The notes under the pieces are model-generated. The model worked only from the letters and a program-made list of their open reading frames with translations. It was not told where the DNA came from and did not search any database. Of a stretch of 64,000 nt of DNA, positions 44,042-52,742 are shown one piece after another. A program made the translations under genes and the position numbers. The stretch spans positions 1,860,001 through 1,924,000 of the forward strand of contig NZ_JBBIFX010000001.1 in NCBI RefSeq assembly GCF_037543845.1. The letters are read 5' to 3'. How positions within the stretch are numbered: the stretch's first letter is position 1; the number at the start of each line of letters is the position of its first letter. Source of the stretch: Gymnodinialimonas ulvae. Its GTDB lineage: Bacteria; Pseudomonadota; Alphaproteobacteria; Rhodobacterales; Rhodobacteraceae.

Positions 44042-46045
44042 ATGGCCAAAGACACCGACGATCGTAAGCAGGACGGCGAAGATCAGGAACTTGGCCTCGA
44101 TATGAGCCAAACCGCCGTCAAGAAGATGATCGCCGACGCGCGGACGAAGGGCTACATCACTTACGATCAGCTCAACACCGTGCTGCCGCCCGAACAGGTG
44201 TCCTCCGAACAGATCGAGGATGTGATGTCGATGCTCTCGGAGATGGGCATCAACATCATCGAAGACGAAGAGACCGAAGAGGGCGACGACAAGCAGGAGG
44301 GTTCGACCGACGTCGTGGAAACCTCCGGTTCCCGCGAAGTGGCCGTTTCCGCATCCGAGACCGAGAAGCTCGACCGCACCGACGACCCCGTGCGCATGTA
44401 CCTGCGGGAGATGGGCAGCGTCGAATTGCTGTCACGCGAAGGCGAGATCGCCATCGCCAAGCGCATCGAGGCCGGGCGCAACACCATGATCGCGGGCCTG
44501 TGCGAAAGCCCGCTGACGTTCCAGGCCATCACCATCTGGCGCGACGAACTTCTGCAGGAAGACATCCTTCTGCGCGACGTGATCGACCTTGATGCCACCT
44601 TCGGCACACAGATGGGCGACGAGGACGACACCCCGGTCGTGGCGCCGACCGCCACCGGATCGACCCCGCCCGGCACGGAGGCCCCGAAGCCGAAACCCGA
44701 GCCTGAGCCCGAGCTCGACGCGGACGGCAACCCAATCCAGAAGGACGAGGACGAGGACGAAGACGATCAGGCCAACATGTCGCTCGCCGCGATGGAGGCC
44801 ACCCTCAAACCGCAGGTCCTCGCCACGCTCGACCGCATCGCCGGCGACTACATGCAGCTCTCCGAAATGCAGGACAGCCGCATCTCCGCGACCCTGAACG
44901 AAGACGGCAGCTTCTCCGCCAAGCAGGAGACCGACTACCAGAAACTGCGCGCCGAGATCGTCCTGCTTGTCAACGAATTGCACCTTCACAACAACCGTAT
45001 CGAAGCCCTCGTCGATCAGCTTTACGGCATCAACCGCCGCATCATGTCCATCGACAGCGCCATGGTGAAACTCGCCGATCAGGCCCGCATCAACCGCCGC
45101 GAATTCATCGAGGAATATCGCGGGCAGGAACTCGACCCGACCTGGATGGAACGCATGCAGGGCAAGTCCGGGCGCGGTTGGCAGGCACTGTTTGAACGCT
45201 CCACCGGCAAGATCGACGAATTGCGCGGCGACATGGCCCAGGTCGGCCAATATGTCGGCCTCGACATCCCCGAATTCCGCCGCATCGTGAACCAGGTGCA
45301 GAAGGGCGAAAAAGAAGCCCGTCAGGCCAAGAAGGAAATGGTCGAAGCCAACCTGCGCCTCGTGATTTCCATCGCCAAGAAATACACCAACCGCGGCCTG
45401 CAATTCCTCGACCTGATCCAGGAAGGCAACATCGGCCTGATGAAGGCCGTCGACAAATTCGAATATCGCCGTGGCTACAAATTCTCCACCTACGCGACGT
45501 GGTGGATCCGGCAGGCGATCACCCGCTCCATCGCCGACCAGGCGCGCACGATCCGTATCCCCGTGCATATGATCGAGACGATCAACAAGCTGGTCCGCAC
45601 CGGTCGCCAGATGCTCCACGAAATCGGCCGGGAGCCGACGCCGGAAGAGCTCGCCGAAAAGCTGCAAATGCCGCTCGAAAAAGTCCGCAAGGTGATGAAA
45701 ATCGCCAAGGAGCCGATTTCGCTGGAGACACCGATCGGTGACGAGGAAGACAGCCAGCTTGGCGATTTCATCGAGGACAAGAACGCCGTCCTACCGTTGG
45801 ACAGCGCCATTCAGGAGAACCTGAAAGAGACGACGACGCGGGTTCTGGCCTCCCTGACGCCGCGCGAGGAGCGGGTTCTGCGGATGCGCTTCGGCATCGG
45901 GATGAACACCGACCACACGCTTGAGGAAGTGGGCCAGCAGTTCTCCGTCACCCGCGAACGGATCCGCCAGATCGAAGCGAAGGCGCTGCGGAAGCTGAAG
46001 CATCCGAGCCGGTCACGGAAGCTGCGGAGTTTCCTGGATCAGTGA
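44042..46045 (+). CDS. rpoD: RNA polymerase sigma factor RpoD (sigma-70)
   Basis: A 667-residue primary sigma factor. Region 1.1 is at the front (SQTAVKKMIADARTKGYITYDQLNTVLP). Region 1.2 follows (DRTDDPVRMYLREMGSVELLSREGEIAIAKRIEAG). A long acidic non-conserved segment comes next, including a run of Asp and Glu. Region 2 follows (NLRLVISIAKKYTNRGLQFLDLIQEGNIGLMKAVDKFEYRRGYKFSTYATWWIRQAI), then region 3, and region 4 with VTRERIRQIEAKALRKLKHP. It directs housekeeping promoters. The start follows AAGGGG. Confidence 0.98.
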   Translation: MAKDTDDRKQDGEDQELGLDMSQTAVKKMIADARTKGYITYDQLNTVLPPEQVSSEQIEDVMSMLSEMGINIIEDEETEEGDDKQEGSTDVVETSGSREVAVSASETEKLDRTDDPVRMYLREMGSVELLSREGEIAIAKRIEAGRNTMIAGLCESPLTFQAITIWRDELLQEDILLRDVIDLDATFGTQMGDEDDTPVVAPTATGSTPPGTEAPKPKPEPEPELDADGNPIQKDEDEDEDDQANMSLAAMEATLKPQVLATLDRIAGDYMQLSEMQDSRISATLNEDGSFSAKQETDYQKLRAEIVLLVNELHLHNNRIEALVDQLYGINRRIMSIDSAMVKLADQARINRREFIEEYRGQELDPTWMERMQGKSGRGWQALFERSTGKIDELRGDMAQVGQYVGLDIPEFRRIVNQVQKGEKEARQAKKEMVEANLRLVISIAKKYTNRGLQFLDLIQEGNIGLMKAVDKFEYRRGYKFSTYATWWIRQAITRSIADQARTIRIPVHMIETINKLVRTGRQMLHEIGREPTPEELAEKLQMPLEKVRKVMKIAKEPISLETPIGDEEDSQLGDFIEDKNAVLPLDSAIQENLKETTTRVLASLTPREERVLRMRFGIGMNTDHTLEEVGQQFSVTRERIRQIEAKALRKLKHPSRSRKLRSFLDQ

Positions 46046-46065
46046 GGGGCCAGGGGCTTTAACTG

Positions 46066-46794
46066 GTGCCGATTCTGAAGCATAGCCACAAGCGCGACGT
46101 CCTGCTGACTTTGCGGTATGGAAGTCCAGCGCGTTACCCACTGCTTTCCAGCATTCCACGGCAGTATCACAACGCCGTCTTGATGCGTTTCGTTTACAGC
46201 AAGCCAGCCAATTTTTTCTACGCGCGTGTTCCCAAATGTGCGAATTCGACGGTTATGGCGACGCTCGGCACACATCTGGGCGTTAAGGACGACGGCACAA
46301 TAAATGCCAATGGGTTGAAGAAGCGCCTCAATAGCTTCCCAACCGTCCGGCAGTTCAACAATGCTTTTAGATTTACAATAGTACGTGATCCAACCACGCG
46401 GATCATCTCGGGGTACCTGGACAAGATCGCACCCAATAAAGGAGAAGACGGCGAAGGTAGACTTCCCTACGTCGGGTTCATGGAATTTCTGCAGGAATTG
46501 GAGGCAATGGACTTCAAGCGCAATGCTCATTTTTTACCGCAGACATCCATCATTCCCGGCGGGACCGGCGGGATGGACTACGTTGGGCGGGTCGAAACTC
46601 TTCAATCCGATCTCGAGGAAATCTGTAAGCGTGTCTTTGGCTCTTACAACGGCATCAGTAACGAAACCTCGCACCAAACGAACGCGGCAAACCAAAAGCA
46701 GCAATTTCTCGTACCCGATACTGTCAAACTAATCCGTCGCCTCTATGAAGCGGATTTCGAGGTGCTCAAATACGCGCCACCCGTAGCAAGTTGA
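46066..46794 (+). CDS. Sulfotransferase-like family protein
   Basis: A 242-residue protein with a GTG start at 46066, 20 bp after rpoD. The motif FFYARVPKCANSTVMATLGTHLG resembles the phosphate-binding loop of carbohydrate sulfotransferases (family 2). The segment FRFTIVRDPTTRIISGYLDKI matches the 3'-phosphate site with the R-D-P and S residues. Substrate is unknown; polysaccharide or lipid sulfation is typical. GC is well below the neighbours, suggesting transfer into the gap after rpoD. Confidence 0.8.
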   Translation: MPILKHSHKRDVLLTLRYGSPARYPLLSSIPRQYHNAVLMRFVYSKPANFFYARVPKCANSTVMATLGTHLGVKDDGTINANGLKKRLNSFPTVRQFNNAFRFTIVRDPTTRIISGYLDKIAPNKGEDGEGRLPYVGFMEFLQELEAMDFKRNAHFLPQTSIIPGGTGGMDYVGRVETLQSDLEEICKRVFGSYNGISNETSHQTNAANQKQQFLVPDTVKLIRRLYEADFEVLKYAPPVAS

Positions 46795-46829
46795 TTGGAG
46801 TGTCGGACGCGCGCTTGTCTTGATCGCCG

Positions 46830-46845
46830 TATACACTATTGTATA
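46830..46845 (+). promoter_or_regulatory. Probable operator of the AbrB-Doc pair
   Basis: TATAC (46830-46834) and GTATA (46841-46845) form an inverted repeat around ACTATT, ending 3 bp before the antitoxin start at 46849. Antitoxins of this class usually repress their own operon from such a site. Confidence 0.5.
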
Positions 46846-46848
46846 TCC

Positions 46849-47073
46849 ATGATTGAAACCAAAATCCGCAAAGTCGGCAACTCCGCCGTTGTCACCCTCT
46901 CGGCTGACATGCTTGCCGTGCTCGACGCCAAGCCCGGCGACGCGCTGTTCGTGACGCGCGCCGACGACGGCTCGCTCAAGCTCACCGCCCACAACCCGGA
47001 ACTGCAAGCCGCGCTGGCCGCCGCCGAGGACGTGATGGATGACAACCGCGACCTTCTCCAAGGTCTCGCGTGA
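46849..47073 (+). CDS. AbrB/MazE-family antitoxin
   Basis: A 74-residue protein. MIETKIRKVGNSAVVTLSADMLAVLDAKPGDALFVTR is the SpoVT-AbrB swapped-hairpin DNA-binding domain. The C-terminal part (ELQAALAAAEDVMDDNRDLLQGL) is the toxin-binding helix. It overlaps the doc toxin gene by 4 bp (GTGA at 47070-47073), as in coupled toxin-antitoxin pairs. No strong ribosome binding site is visible. An operator-like inverted repeat sits just upstream. Confidence 0.88.
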   Translation: MIETKIRKVGNSAVVTLSADMLAVLDAKPGDALFVTRADDGSLKLTAHNPELQAALAAAEDVMDDNRDLLQGLA

Positions 47074-47447
47074 GTTGGGTCTGGGTTCCGATCCAAGCGC
47101 TCTACATCGTTCATGACCGCCAGATCGCCCGCCACGGCGGCGCAGCGGGGCTCCGCGACTCCGCCTTGTTGCAGGCCGCCTGCGCCCGTCCCATCAACCT
47201 CGCGGCCTATGGCGACCCGGATGTCCACGCCCTCGCGGCCTCCTACGCGTTCGGGATTGCGAAGGCCCACGCGTTCATCGACGGCAACAAACGCACGGCC
47301 TTTGTCGCCTGCGCCACCTTTTTGCGTCTGAATGGCGGGCACATCCTGCGACCGGACCCGTCCAAAGGTGTGCGCATGATGGAAGACCTTGCCGCGTCGA
47401 TCATCCTAGAGGCGGATTTCGCAGATTGGCTGCGCGCGGAATGCTGA
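47070..47447 (+). CDS. doc: Doc-family (Fic fold) toxin
   Basis: A 125-residue death-on-curing toxin with a GTG start inside the antitoxin stop. The key motif HAFIDGNKRTAF (residues about 69-80) matches Doc's H-x-F-x-[DE]-G-N-[KR]-R. Doc phosphorylates EF-Tu and blocks translation. The N-terminus also contains LYIVHDRQIARHGGAAGLRDSALLQAA, typical of Doc. It is paired with an AbrB-type antitoxin rather than the Phd type of phage P1. Confidence 0.93.
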   Translation: MSWVWVPIQALYIVHDRQIARHGGAAGLRDSALLQAACARPINLAAYGDPDVHALAASYAFGIAKAHAFIDGNKRTAFVACATFLRLNGGHILRPDPSKGVRMMEDLAASIILEADFADWLRAEC

Positions 47448-47797
47448 CCACCTTCGACGCCGTCCTCACCGACCGCGGCTCCAAATACGCCGTCTCGGGT
47501 GCGCCCGCCGCGTCCAAGGCCGACGCCCTCGCCGCTGTCAAAGCCCTCAAACGGAACAAGAAATTCGCGCGTGCCACCCACAACACATGGGCGCTGCTGA
47601 CCCCCGGCGGCCCCATCAAGAACGACGACGGGGAATCTGGCGCGGGCATGGTGATCGTCCGCATGCTCGAACGGGCAGACCTCCAAAACCACGTCATCAT
47701 CGTCACCCGCTGGTTCGGCGGCACCCATCTGGGCGGCGACCGTTTCCGCCGGGTGCAGGATTGCGTGAACTACTACCTCGACCACATGGGCCCATAG
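47441..47797 (+). CDS. IMPACT/YigZ-family domain protein
   Basis: A 118-residue protein; the ATG at 47441 overlaps the doc stop. The IMPACT (UPF0029) core is clear: KFARATHNTWALL, then DDGESGAGMVIVRMLERADLQNHVIIVTRWFGGTHLGGDRFRRVQDCVNYYL. The usual C-terminal domain of YigZ is absent, so this is a short, single-domain form. Its gene overlap with doc suggests shared transcription, though it is probably not part of the toxin-antitoxin unit. Confidence 0.85.
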   Translation: MLTTFDAVLTDRGSKYAVSGAPAASKADALAAVKALKRNKKFARATHNTWALLTPGGPIKNDDGESGAGMVIVRMLERADLQNHVIIVTRWFGGTHLGGDRFRRVQDCVNYYLDHMGP

Positions 47798-47832
47798 GGC
47801 GGCGGACCCCCGAAACCGCGTTCAAATCATGC

Positions 47833-47892
47833 TTAACCATAGGTTAACGAAAATAGCTTTATATTTTAAAATCAGATACTTAACCTATGGTT
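47833..47892. promoter_or_regulatory. CtrA-like box and 13-bp inverted repeat upstream of the HlyU-like gene
   Basis: TTAA-CCATAGG-TTAA (47833-47847) is an exact TTAA-N7-TTAA, the CtrA full site, followed by C as in TTAA-N7-TTAAC. Its AACCATAGGTTAA (47835-47847) reappears inverted as TTAACCTATGGTT at 47880-47892. Between them lies TATATTTTAAAAT, a possible -10 region. Just after it, GGTTGCAA and TTGCAACC form another short inverted repeat. Confidence 0.55.
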
Positions 47893-47982
47893 GCAACCTT
47901 GCAACCCACCGTTACCTTCCCCTCCTCACCCCATCGCGCTACCATCTGTTCCGACCCATGAAACCACCCGGAGACACAGCCC

Positions 47983-48261
47983 ATGTCCTTCCTCTCCAAA
48001 CTCTTCGGCGGCGGCGGCAGCAGTAAGGCGGCCAGCACTCCGGCCGAGGACTATGAGGGCTTCCGCATCACCGCGCAGCCGCAGGCCGACGCGGGCGGGC
48101 ACCGGATCTGCGCCGTGATCGAGAAAGAGATCGACGGCGAGACCAAGACCCACACCATGATCCGCGCCGATATGTGCGCCTCACGCGACGAAGCGCTCGC
48201 CACCTCCACCCACAAAGCCAAGCGCCTGATCGACGAACAGGGCGAGGCGATCTTCCGCTGA
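47983..48261 (+). CDS. HlyU-family protein
   Basis: A 92-residue protein. It opens MSFLSKLFGGGGSSKAAS, then YEGFRITAQPQADAGGHRICAVIEKEIDGETKTHTMIRADMCASRDEALATSTHKAKRLIDEQGEAIF. This matches the short HlyU-like family (PF10115), named after a Vibrio regulator. DNA binding is not obvious from the sequence. It is 185 bp downstream of the IMPACT gene, preceded by the CtrA-like and inverted-repeat region. Confidence 0.8.
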   Translation: MSFLSKLFGGGGSSKAASTPAEDYEGFRITAQPQADAGGHRICAVIEKEIDGETKTHTMIRADMCASRDEALATSTHKAKRLIDEQGEAIFR

Positions 48262-48722
48262 GCGCCCGCATCGACGCCCTGCCGCACGCGCTGCAAGACC
48301 GGCTCGCGGGCCGCGACCTGATCGTGTTTGACGGCGAATGCGTGCTGTGCTCCGGCTTTTTCCGGTTCATCACCAAGGTCGACCGGGCCGAACGCTTTTG
48401 CTTCGCCCACGCACAATCGGACTTCGGTCACGCGCTCTATACCGCGCTCGGCCTTTCGAGCGATGATTTCGAGACCAACCTGATCCTCGTCGATGGCCGG
48501 ATTCACACCCATCTCGACAGTTTCGCCGCCGCCATGCGCGCCGTCGGCTGGCCCTGGCGCGCGCTCGGCGCAATCCGTTTCCTGCCCCGCCCGCTGAAAT
48601 CCTTTCTCTACATGCGGATCGCGCGGAACCGCTATGCAATCTTCGGCCGGTACGACACCTGCATGATGCCCGATCCAAGCCTCAGCGCCCGGTTCATTGA
48701 CCGCAAAGAAGGTGCTCCGTGA
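48258..48722 (+). CDS. Thiol-disulfide oxidoreductase DCC family protein (DUF393)
   Basis: About 154 residues. The DCC motif LIVFDGECVLCSGFFRFI (FDGxCxxC) is near residue 20. It continues with a typical DCC body (FETNLILVDGRIHTHLDSFAAAMRAV; LKSFLYMRIARNRYAIFGRYDTCMMP). No ATG, GTG or TTG lies between position 48174, which is inside the HlyU-like gene, and the DCC motif. The best start is a CTG at 48258 that overlaps the HlyU-like stop (CTGA). Initiation at CTG is rare, so this start is uncertain. Confidence 0.85.
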   Translation: MSARIDALPHALQDRLAGRDLIVFDGECVLCSGFFRFITKVDRAERFCFAHAQSDFGHALYTALGLSSDDFETNLILVDGRIHTHLDSFAAAMRAVGWPWRALGAIRFLPRPLKSFLYMRIARNRYAIFGRYDTCMMPDPSLSARFIDRKEGAP

Positions 48723-49246
48723 CACTCTATCCCACAGCCATGGGCGCCGCGTTCGGCGGCCTACCCGACGCCTTGCAACGGTTCCATACGGTTGAAGGGC
48801 GCTACACGGGCCGGGTGCGCGTGTCCCATGGCAATGGCCTCGCCCGGACCATCGCGCGCGCGGGCGGCATGCCCGGAACTGCAGGCGAGATGCCGTTTTC
48901 CTTTCGTCTGACCCACACGAAAGACGCAGAGGTTTGGGAGCGCGATTTTGGCGGTCACATCACGCGCTCGACGCAATGGCTCCACGCGCCCGGCATCGTC
49001 GCCGAGAGGGTCGGCAGCAGCGTCTTTCTGATGGCGCCGGAGGTCCGCGACGAGGGCTTGTTTATTCCGATCACGGGGGTCCGCGGTTTCGGCCTGCCGG
49101 TGCCGCAGGGCCTGGTGGTCAGTTGCGAGGGCATGGAACGGGTCCGCGATGATGGCGCGGTCACGTTCGATGTGCATGCGCGGGTCCGGGCGCTGGGTTT
49201 GATCATCCGCTATCAGGGGACGATGACGCGCAGTGACGACGCCTAA
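48719..49246 (+). CDS. DUF4166 family protein
   Basis: A 175-residue protein with a GTG start that overlaps the DCC gene stop (48719-48722). Family-type stretches are ALQRFHTVEGRYTGRVRVSHGNGLARTIARAGGMPGTAGEMPFSFRL and ERDFGGHITRSTQWL. Function unknown; DUF4166 and DCC-family genes are often adjacent or fused to lipid-related proteins. It converges on meaB, with stops overlapping at 49243-49246. Confidence 0.85.
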   Translation: MTLYPTAMGAAFGGLPDALQRFHTVEGRYTGRVRVSHGNGLARTIARAGGMPGTAGEMPFSFRLTHTKDAEVWERDFGGHITRSTQWLHAPGIVAERVGSSVFLMAPEVRDEGLFIPITGVRGFGLPVPQGLVVSCEGMERVRDDGAVTFDVHARVRALGLIIRYQGTMTRSDDA

Positions 49247-50211
49247 CGCAACCGGTCCAGGACATCGCGCGCGGCCGCGGTCGCCGTGGCTTGCCCGCGC
49301 GCAACGGCCTCTGCCTGTTCGCGCATCAGCGCCTTGACGTCGGCGTCGCGGGTCAAACGCGCCAGAAGGCCTTCACGCACCTCCTGTTCGAACCAATGGG
49401 CGGCCTGTGCAGCGCGGGTGCGGTCCCAATGGCTGTGGGCCTTGCGCCATTCCGCCAGCGCCTGCATCTCGGCCCAGGCTTGCCCGAGCCCATCCCCTTC
49501 GACCGCCGAGACGGCGAGCGCCTTGGGAAAATCCTCCGGGTCGTAGGGACGCTTGCGCAGGAGCCGCAACGCCCCGGCGTAATCCGCAACGGTTCGGGTC
49601 GCGGTGGCCTTCAGATCGCCGTCGGCCTTGTTGACGAGGATGATATCCGCCATTTCCATTATGCCGCGCTTGACGCCCTGCAATTCGTCCCCGCCCGCCG
49701 GGGCCAGCAGCAGGACAAAAAGATCGCACATCTGTGCCACCATGGTCTCCGATTGGCCGACGCCAACCGTTTCGATCAGGACGACGTCGAAGCCAGCCGC
49801 CTCACACAGGCTGATGGCCTCCCGCGTGCGCCGCGCGACGCCGCCCAAGGCCGCCGAGGAGGGTGAAGGACGGATGAACGCGCCCTTTTCGCGGCTGAGG
49901 CGATCCATCCGGGTCTTGTCGCCGAGGATCGAGCCGCCGGAGCGGGCCGAGCTTGGGTCAACCGCCAGCACGGCAACACGCAAACCCGCCTCGACCAGGC
50001 GCATGCCGAAGGCCTCGATGAAGGTGGATTTGCCCACACCCGGCGTGCCGGAAAGGCCGATGCGGAGTGCCTGCCGGTCGAGCGCGCGGAGCTGATCAAG
50101 CAAGCCAAGCGCCTGCGCCTGGTGATCGGGGCGGGTGCTTTCGACCAATGTGACGGCACGCGCCAGGGCGCGCCTGTTGCCCGCTGCAACCTTTTCCGCC
50201 AGTTCGTCCAT
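49243..50211 (-). CDS. meaB: MeaB/ArgK-family GTPase (methylmalonyl-CoA mutase chaperone)
   Basis: A 322-residue G3E-type GTPase. P-loop: LRIGLSGTPGVGKSTFIEAF; Walker B region: FDVVLIETVGVGQSE; base specificity: ILVNKAD; and AVDPSSARSGGSILGDKTRM. The start at 50211 (MDELAEKV) is 8 bp after GGAGG, while the ATG at 50217 is too close. MeaB protects and loads cobalamin on methylmalonyl-CoA mutase. The mutase genes are not in the window. Confidence 0.94.
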   Translation of the reverse strand: MDELAEKVAAGNRRALARAVTLVESTRPDHQAQALGLLDQLRALDRQALRIGLSGTPGVGKSTFIEAFGMRLVEAGLRVAVLAVDPSSARSGGSILGDKTRMDRLSREKGAFIRPSPSSAALGGVARRTREAISLCEAAGFDVVLIETVGVGQSETMVAQMCDLFVLLLAPAGGDELQGVKRGIMEMADIILVNKADGDLKATATRTVADYAGALRLLRKRPYDPEDFPKALAVSAVEGDGLGQAWAEMQALAEWRKAHSHWDRTRAAQAAHWFEQEVREGLLARLTRDADVKALMREQAEAVARGQATATAAARDVLDRLR

Positions 50212-50304
50212 GCGCATTGCCTCCGTTCTTGCGCCACATGACGCATTCCGGCGGGCCAAGTCCAGCCGTTGACGCCTCTCACCGACCCGCCTAGGCCAGA
50301 GGTC

Positions 50305-52719
50305 ATGGACCTGCCCATTGATGCCATTCTGCCTGATCTTGTCACCGCCTTGCACGCAGAGGGGCGCGCGGTTTTGCAGGCGCCGCCGGGCGCGGGCAAG
50401 ACCACGCGGGTACCGCTTGCGCTTCTGCCCGAGGTCTCAGGCCGTATCCTGATGCTGGAGCCGCGCCGGTTGGCCGCGCGTGCAGCGGCGGAGCGCATGG
50501 CGCAGACACTGGGCGAAGAGGTCGGGCAAACGGTGGGCTACCGCGTGCGCGGCGACAGCGCGGTGAGCGGCGCGACACGGATCGAGGTGGTGACCGAGGG
50601 CATCCTGACCCGCATGCTGCAAGACAAACCCGACCTGCCCGGCGTGGGCGCGGTCATCTTCGACGAATTCCACGAACGGTCCCTAAACGCGGATCTTGGG
50701 CTCGCGTTGACGTGGGAGGTGCGGGGCGCATTGCGCGACGACCTGTGGCTGGTGGTGATGTCCGCAACGCTTGATGCGGGGCCGGTCGCGGCAATGCTGG
50801 CGGATGCGCCGATGATCTCGTCCGAGGGGCGCGCCTTCGCGGTGGAAACCCGTTGGCTCGACAAGCCCACGCGCAAAGAGATGCGGTTCGAGGCGGCGGT
50901 GGCCGACCTTGTGATGCAGGCCTTGTCCGAGGCCGAGGGCGGCGCTTTGGTGTTCCTGCCCGGCGAGGGCGAGATCCGGCGCGTGGCCGCAGCCCTGGAG
51001 GGACGTGTGCCGTGCGACGTGGTGGTCCGGCCGCTTTTCGGGGCGATGAAACTGTCCGAGCAACGCGCGGCGGTGCGGCCGGAAACCGAAGGGCGCAAAC
51101 TGGTTCTGGCCACGTCGATTGCCGAGACCTCGCTGACGATCGAGGACGTGCGGATCGTCGTGGACGGGGGACGGTCGCGGCGTGCGCGGTTCGACCCAAG
51201 CTCTGGCATGGCACGGCTGGTGACGGAACCAGTGAGCCGGGCGGAGGCCGATCAGCGGTGCGGGCGTGCGGGGCGCGTGGCACCGGGGATCTGCTACCGG
51301 ATGTGGACGAAGGGGGCCGAAGGGGCCCTGCCCGCCTATCCGCCCGCCGAGATCGAGGCGGCGGATTTGACCGGGTTGGCGTTGGAATTGGCACTGTGGG
51401 GCGGGTCCGATGGGTTGGCTTTTTTGACGCCACCGCCTGAAGGCGCGATGGCAGAGGCGCAGACATTGCTGCGCGATCTGGGCGCGCTGGATGCGGACGG
51501 GGCCATCACGGACCATGGCAAGGCGCTGGCGGGCATGCCTGTCCATCCGCGCCTCGGGCAGATGCTGGCGCGGGGCGGGGCGGGCGCGGCGCGCCTGGCG
51601 GCGCTTCTGGCAGAGCGCGACCCGTTGCGCGGGCAAGGGGCGGATATGAAACGGCGGTTGCGGGCTCTGGATGCGCCCAAGGAGATCCGCGCGGATCCCG
51701 GCGAGATGGCCCGGATCCGGCAAGAGGCCAAACGTCTGCGCCGGTTCGAGGGCGGACCCGCGCGCAGCCCTGGCGCGCAGGCGGCGCTGGCCTATCCGGA
51801 TCGGATCGGGCTGCGCCGCGAGGGTGTGCAGCCGCGGTATGTGTTGTCCGGCGGCAAGGGCGCGGCGCTGCCGGAGGGCGATGGGCTGGCGGGCGCGCGG
51901 TTGATCGTGGCCACGGACCTCGATGGTAACCCGAGGGAGGCGCGCATCCGTGCGGCGCTTGAGGTGAGCGAGGCGGAGGTCCGCGCGCTTTACGGGGCAC
52001 GGATCGCGTGGGTGGATGTCTGCGCCTGGTCGAAGCGGGCGCGGCGGGTCGAGGCGCGGCGGCAGGAGCGCTTCGGCGCGCTGATCCTGGACGATCGGGT
52101 GTGGCAGGACGCGGCGCCCGAGGCGATGGCGGAGGCGGTCCTGGACGGCATACGCGATCTTGGGCTTGGCGCGTTGGGATGGTCGAAGCGGGCGAAGCTC
52201 TTGCGGGCCAGGGTTGCGTTTTCGGGCGTGGCGGAGATGTCGGATGCGGCGTTGATGGAGCGGTTGGAGGACTGGGCGCTGCCATTCATGGATGGCGTGC
52301 GGACGGCGGCGGATCTGGGGCGGTTCGATCCGGCGCCCGCGCTGGAGGCATGGCTGGGATGGGAGCGGATGCAGGAGGTGGCACGGCTCGCCCCGGAGCG
52401 CTGGACCTCGCCGCTGGGGCGCGGGGTGGCGATTGATTACAGCGGCGACGTACCGGAGGTGTCCTTGCGCCTGCAGGAGGTGTTCGGGACGCGGGAGCAT
52501 CCGCGTGTGGGGCCCGGGAACCTTCCGCTGAAGATGGTGCTGCTAAGCCCGGCGCAGAGGCCGGTTCAGGTGACAACGGATTTGCCGGGGTTTTGGGACG
52601 GCTCCTATGCCGATGTCCGCAAGGAGATGCGGGCGGCTTATCCCAAGCATCCATGGCCGGAGGACCCGCGCGACGCTGATCCGACGGTAAGGGCAAAGCC
52701 GCGAAAAGGCGGGCGCTGA
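50305..52719 (+). CDS. hrpB: ATP-dependent helicase HrpB
   Basis: An 804-residue DEAH-type helicase. Walker A is APPGAGKTTRVPLALL, the motif II is DEFHERS, motif III VMSATLD, and motif VI DQRCGRAGRVAPGICYRMW. HrpB-type C-terminal domains follow, ending FWDGSYADVRKEMRAAYPKHPWPEDPRDADPT. The start at 50305 gives MDLPIDAILPDLVTAL. HrpB is an RNA helicase of unclear cellular role. Confidence 0.95.
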   Translation: MDLPIDAILPDLVTALHAEGRAVLQAPPGAGKTTRVPLALLPEVSGRILMLEPRRLAARAAAERMAQTLGEEVGQTVGYRVRGDSAVSGATRIEVVTEGILTRMLQDKPDLPGVGAVIFDEFHERSLNADLGLALTWEVRGALRDDLWLVVMSATLDAGPVAAMLADAPMISSEGRAFAVETRWLDKPTRKEMRFEAAVADLVMQALSEAEGGALVFLPGEGEIRRVAAALEGRVPCDVVVRPLFGAMKLSEQRAAVRPETEGRKLVLATSIAETSLTIEDVRIVVDGGRSRRARFDPSSGMARLVTEPVSRAEADQRCGRAGRVAPGICYRMWTKGAEGALPAYPPAEIEAADLTGLALELALWGGSDGLAFLTPPPEGAMAEAQTLLRDLGALDADGAITDHGKALAGMPVHPRLGQMLARGGAGAARLAALLAERDPLRGQGADMKRRLRALDAPKEIRADPGEMARIRQEAKRLRRFEGGPARSPGAQAALAYPDRIGLRREGVQPRYVLSGGKGAALPEGDGLAGARLIVATDLDGNPREARIRAALEVSEAEVRALYGARIAWVDVCAWSKRARRVEARRQERFGALILDDRVWQDAAPEAMAEAVLDGIRDLGLGALGWSKRAKLLRARVAFSGVAEMSDAALMERLEDWALPFMDGVRTAADLGRFDPAPALEAWLGWERMQEVARLAPERWTSPLGRGVAIDYSGDVPEVSLRLQEVFGTREHPRVGPGNLPLKMVLLSPAQRPVQVTTDLPGFWDGSYADVRKEMRAAYPKHPWPEDPRDADPTVRAKPRKGGR

Positions 52720-52742
52720 CGGACCCAGCAGATGCCGTTGGC

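Noticed and set aside
50683..52500. 605-residue minus-strand open frame opposite hrpB
   Set aside because: Arg, Pro and His richness and lack of any domain mark it as a shadow of hrpB.
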